From positions 1 through 10,842 of the forward strand of contig DATEKI010000038.1 of assembly GCA_035277545.1 (NCBI GenBank): a stretch of 10,842 nucleotides of DNA. The letters are read 5' to 3'. This stretch comes from 66-474 sp035277545 (GTDB taxonomy: Bacteria; Pseudomonadota; Gammaproteobacteria; Xanthomonadales; Rhodanobacteraceae). Below the pieces are notes generated by a model, which searched no databases, was not told the origin of the DNA, and worked only from the letters and a program-made list of their open reading frames with translations. Position numbers and translations under genes: made by a program. Positions 8,082 to 10,842 of this stretch are shown here, piece by piece. Position 1 is the stretch's first letter. Every line of letters starts with the position of its first letter.

Positions 8082-10595
8082 ATGGATGCCACTGCCTTTC
8101 CGATCACACCCCTGCTGCCGCGCGTTCGCGAAAGCCTCGCTGCGCACCTGCGGCTGGTGCTGGAGGCGCCTCCCGGCGCGGGCAAGACCACGCAAGTCCC
8201 CCCGGCATTGCTCGACGAAGCGTGGCTGGCGGGCCGCAGGATCGTGATGCTGGAACCACGCCGGATCGCGGCGCGCGCGGCGGCGGAATTCATGGCGGCG
8301 CGGCGCGGCGAAGCCGTGGGACAGACGATCGGCTACCGCATCCGCTTCGAATCGCGTGTCTCCGATGCGACCCGCATCGAAGTCGTCACCGAAGGCATCC
8401 TGGCACGCATGCTCCAGGACGACCCGGAGCTGCCGGGTGTGGGCGCGATCGTGTTCGACGAATTCCACGAGCGGCACCTGGCCGCCGATCTCGGTGCGGC
8501 GCTGGCGCTGGACGTACAGGCATCGTTGCGGCCCGACCTGCGCATCGTGGTGATGTCGGCGACGCTCGATGGCGAGCGCGTCGCGGAATGGTTGTCCGCC
8601 CCGGTACTGCGCAGCGAAGGCCGCGCATTCCCGGTCCGCATCCAATACCCGCCCGCGCGGCGCGGCGAGAACGAGCCCGCGCACGTGCGCCGCACGGTGC
8701 TGCAAGCCCTGGACGAAACCGATGGCGACGTACTGGTGTTCCTGCCCGGTCGCCGCGAGATCGCGCAAGCGCAGCGGTTGCTGGCGGAATCCGCGCAACT
8801 CGAAGTCCTGCCGCTGCACGGCGAGCTGTCGCTGGCCGAGCAGCACGCCGCACTTTCGCCGGCCGCGAAGGGCACCCGCCGCGTGATCCTCGCCACCAAC
8901 GTTGCCGAATCGTCGATCACGGTGCCGGGCGTGCGTGCGGTGATCGACGCGGGGCTCGCCCGCGAACCGCGCTTCGATCCGAACTCGGGTTTCACGCGGC
9001 TCGCAACCGTCAACATCTCCCGGGCGTCGGCCGACCAGCGCGCCGGACGCGCGGGACGCGTCGCGCCGGGCAACGCTTATCGGCTGTGGCCGGATAGCCG
9101 GCGCCTCGAGGCTTCGCGGATGCCGGAGATCGGGCAAGCGGACTTGTCCGGGCTTGCACTCGAACTCGCGGCGTGGGGTGTCGGCGCGGATGCGGCATCT
9201 GCGCTCCGGTGGCTGGACGCCCCGCCGGCTGGCGCACTGGCCGCCGGGCGCGACCTGCTGCAACGCCTGGGCGCCATCGATGCCGGACTGCGTATCTCCC
9301 CGCTGGGCCGCGCCATGCTGCAACTGGGCGCCAATCCGCGCATGGCGGCGGCCGCGTTGCGCGCGCCGGACCCTTTGCGCCCGCTGGCCGCCGACCTGCT
9401 CGCGCTGCTCGAAGCGCGCTCGCCGTTGCGCGGCGAATTCAACGATGACCTGCGCGCGCGCCTCGCTGCCCTGCACCGGTACCGCGATGGTGGCGCGCGT
9501 GCGGTGCGCGATGCCGACGCCGGCGCGCTCACCGCGATCGAACAGACAGCGCGCGATTGGCGCAAACGCCTCGGCATCCGCCACGGCGCCAGCGGCACGC
9601 CCGATGCGTTGGGCGCGGGCAACTTCCTGATGCACGCATTTCCCGACCGGGTTGCCAGGCGGGACGCAAAGGATCCGCGCCGCTACCAGCTCGCCAATGG
9701 CCGCGGCGTACGCCTGCACGAAGCCTCGGCATTGTCCGGCGAACCCTGGCTGGTCATCACCGAGGCGCGCTTCGATACACGTGACAGCCTGATCCTTGCA
9801 GCAGCCCCATTCGATCCCGTGCTGCTGGAACGTGATTATCCGCAGTCGTTCAGGCGCGAACGCGTGGTGCGGATGAATGCGAACAACGTGGTCGAATCCT
9901 TCGAAGAAGCGCGCTTCGACGCGATCGTGCTGGCGCGCCGCCCCGTCGCCGCCGAAGCGGAAGATGTGTTGCCGGCACTGCTGGCTGCGATCCGTGCGCG
10001 CGGCCTCGCGTCGCTTCCCTGGAGCGAAGCGGCGCTGCGCCTGCGCGCGCGGGTCGAGTGGCTGCGCGCCGCGATGCCGGAAGCGGGCTTGCCGGACGTA
10101 TCCGGGCAAGCCTTGCTGGACACACTGGAAACCTGGCTCGCACCGGCCTTGCATGGCAAGCGCAGGCTGGGAGCGCTGTCGACGGAGGAATTGTCGAATG
10201 CACTTGCCGGCCTGCTCGACTGGCGGCAGCGCAAGCTGCTGGACGAGGCCGCGCCCGACGCAATCACGGTGCCAAGCGGCATGACGCGCAAGCTCGATTA
10301 CGCCGCGGCCATGCGTGGCAATGAGGACGTCGCCGCGCCGGTACTCGCGGTGAAACTGCAGGAACTGTTCGGGCTTGCCGAAACGCCGCGCGTCGCCCTC
10401 GGCCGCGTGCCGGTGATGCTGCATCTCCTGTCGCCGGGCGGAAGGCCGATCCAGGTCACGCAGGATCTGCGCGGTTTCTGGGACCGCACCTATACCGAGG
10501 TGAAAAAGGAATTGAAGGGGCGTTATCCGAAGCATCCGTGGCCAGATGACCCGTGGTCCGCTGCTCCCACGCATCGCGCGAAACCGCGGCGCTAG
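8082..10595 (+). CDS. hrpB: ATP-dependent helicase HrpB (DEAH/RHA-like)
   Basis: The 837 residues match full-length HrpB, a cytoplasmic superfamily 2 helicase of the DEAH/RHA group whose cellular role in most bacteria is poorly known. The helicase motifs are in order: Walker A EAPPGAGKTTQ (GAGKTT 32-37), EPRRIAARAAAE (motif Ia), DEFHER (DEFH 126-129, the HrpB version of DEAH), SATL (159-162), VLVFLPGRREI (motif IV region), ATNVAESSITVPGV (motif V) and QRAGRAGR (319-326). An HA2-like helical segment follows, then the HrpB-specific C-terminal region ending in RYPKHPWPDDP, a strong family signature. The protein is distinct from HrpA, which is much longer, and unrelated to the type III secretion regulator also called HrpB. 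The ATG at 8082 starts a normal N-terminus; no ribosome-binding site precedes it. The last 57 bases are duplicated 197 bases downstream. The gene appears to be transcribed alone. Confidence 0.97.
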   Translation: MDATAFPITPLLPRVRESLAAHLRLVLEAPPGAGKTTQVPPALLDEAWLAGRRIVMLEPRRIAARAAAEFMAARRGEAVGQTIGYRIRFESRVSDATRIEVVTEGILARMLQDDPELPGVGAIVFDEFHERHLAADLGAALALDVQASLRPDLRIVVMSATLDGERVAEWLSAPVLRSEGRAFPVRIQYPPARRGENEPAHVRRTVLQALDETDGDVLVFLPGRREIAQAQRLLAESAQLEVLPLHGELSLAEQHAALSPAAKGTRRVILATNVAESSITVPGVRAVIDAGLAREPRFDPNSGFTRLATVNISRASADQRAGRAGRVAPGNAYRLWPDSRRLEASRMPEIGQADLSGLALELAAWGVGADAASALRWLDAPPAGALAAGRDLLQRLGAIDAGLRISPLGRAMLQLGANPRMAAAALRAPDPLRPLAADLLALLEARSPLRGEFNDDLRARLAALHRYRDGGARAVRDADAGALTAIEQTARDWRKRLGIRHGASGTPDALGAGNFLMHAFPDRVARRDAKDPRRYQLANGRGVRLHEASALSGEPWLVITEARFDTRDSLILAAAPFDPVLLERDYPQSFRRERVVRMNANNVVESFEEARFDAIVLARRPVAAEAEDVLPALLAAIRARGLASLPWSEAALRLRARVEWLRAAMPEAGLPDVSGQALLDTLETWLAPALHGKRRLGALSTEELSNALAGLLDWRQRKLLDEAAPDAITVPSGMTRKLDYAAAMRGNEDVAAPVLAVKLQELFGLAETPRVALGRVPVMLHLLSPGGRPIQVTQDLRGFWDRTYTEVKKELKGRYPKHPWPDDPWSAAPTHRAKPRR

Positions 10596-10842
10596 CCTCG
10601 CCACGGATGCTTCAGGTCACATCGATTCGACATCCCTGTCTCATCGTGTGACTCCCGCCCTGCGCATTCCATGCTCCGGGCGTTCGCCGCTGCGCGATCT
10701 GCCACCGGCAGATCGCAAGCGCACCGTCTCACCCATGGCCAGATGACCCGTGGTCCGCTGCTCCCACGCATCGCGCGAAACCGCGGCGCTAGCCTCGCCA
10801 CGGATGCTTCAGGTCACATCGATTCGACATCCCTGTCTCATC
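10596..10842. other. Non-coding region downstream of hrpB
   Basis: I find no credible gene here. Short open frames on both strands (for example 10546-10746 rightwards and 10592-10801 leftwards) match nothing I recognise, and part of them is simply the duplicated sequence read again. The region holds the direct repeat and a hairpin. Confidence 0.5.
10694..10716. repeat. 10-bp perfect inverted repeat downstream of hrpB
   Basis: GCGATCTGCC (10694-10703) and GGCAGATCGC (10707-10716) are exact reverse complements around an ACC loop. No T-run follows, so it is not a typical intrinsic terminator for hrpB, though it may act as a 3'-end structure. It lies in the part of the 197-bp unit seen only once here. 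Confidence 0.6.

Larger units (their letters stand above)
10539..10842 (+). repeat. 197-bp direct tandem repeat, second copy cut by the window end
   Basis: Bases 10539-10645 and 10736-10842 are identical over all 107 bases, an offset of 197. The first copy includes the last 19 codons of hrpB (from TGGCCAGATGAC) plus 50 bases downstream; the repeat unit continues with 90 bases that appear only once in the window. The base before each copy differs (G and A), which sets the left boundary. The offset is not a multiple of three. Either this is a real tandem duplication or array, or the window end reflects an assembly stop at a repeat. Confidence 0.85.

Noticed and set aside
7566..10604. A 1012-codon open frame on the minus strand opposite hrpB
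   Set aside because: It is the complement of a clearly conserved helicase gene in GC-rich DNA, where stop codons are rare in the antisense frame. Its translation is Arg/Ala-rich with no recognisable domain except the last residues, where it runs by chance into the OmpA remnant and uses that stop codon.
10546..10801. Small open frames on both strands in the last 250 bases
   Set aside because: They have no recognisable domain, no convincing ribosome-binding site, and consist partly of the duplicated hrpB tail.

Overview
The window is GC-rich DNA with closely packed genes and a strong G/C preference at third codon positions. The gene content points to a gammaproteobacterium, most likely of the Xanthomonadales (Xanthomonadaceae or Rhodanobacteraceae). 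The pointers are a monomeric NADP isocitrate dehydrogenase of 743 residues, an E. coli-like RluE and TatD, a full-length HrpB helicase, and a periplasmic TraB/GumN-like protein. The lineage is inferred from protein character, not from a search.

Layout, left to right. (1) Bases 2-502 hold the 3' part of a PAP2-type phosphatase, and 573-1670 a family 9 glycosyltransferase. Both run rightwards and suggest a cell-envelope (lipid/LPS) locus that begins outside the window. (2) A monomeric isocitrate dehydrogenase runs leftwards (3914 to 1683), tail to tail with the glycosyltransferase. A plausible sigma70-type promoter lies in its upstream gap. (3) Divergent from it is a rightward three-gene cluster: an exported TraB/GumN-like protein, the 23S rRNA pseudouridine synthase RluE, and a class I SAM methyltransferase whose ATG overlaps the rluE stop. 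(4) After two GC-rich hairpins, tatD runs leftwards. (5) Bases 7310-8081 are mostly non-coding. They hold a very good rho-independent terminator and, upstream of it on the same strand, a broken OmpA-family C-terminal domain with a frameshift and an unrecognisable 5' part. (6) The long hrpB helicase gene (8082-10595) runs rightwards. (7) The last 247 bases carry a 197-bp direct repeat whose second copy is cut by the window edge.

Most of this is ordinary chromosomal housekeeping DNA, and I do not see a defence system, mobile element, CRISPR array, RNA gene or biosynthetic cluster. The points worth a second look are an 18-bp perfect palindrome on the start codon of the TraB/GumN-like gene, substitutions of motif residues in the PAP2 and TraB/GumN proteins, the decaying OmpA gene with its intact terminator, possible leaderless transcription of hrpB, and the tandem duplication at the 3' end of hrpB.
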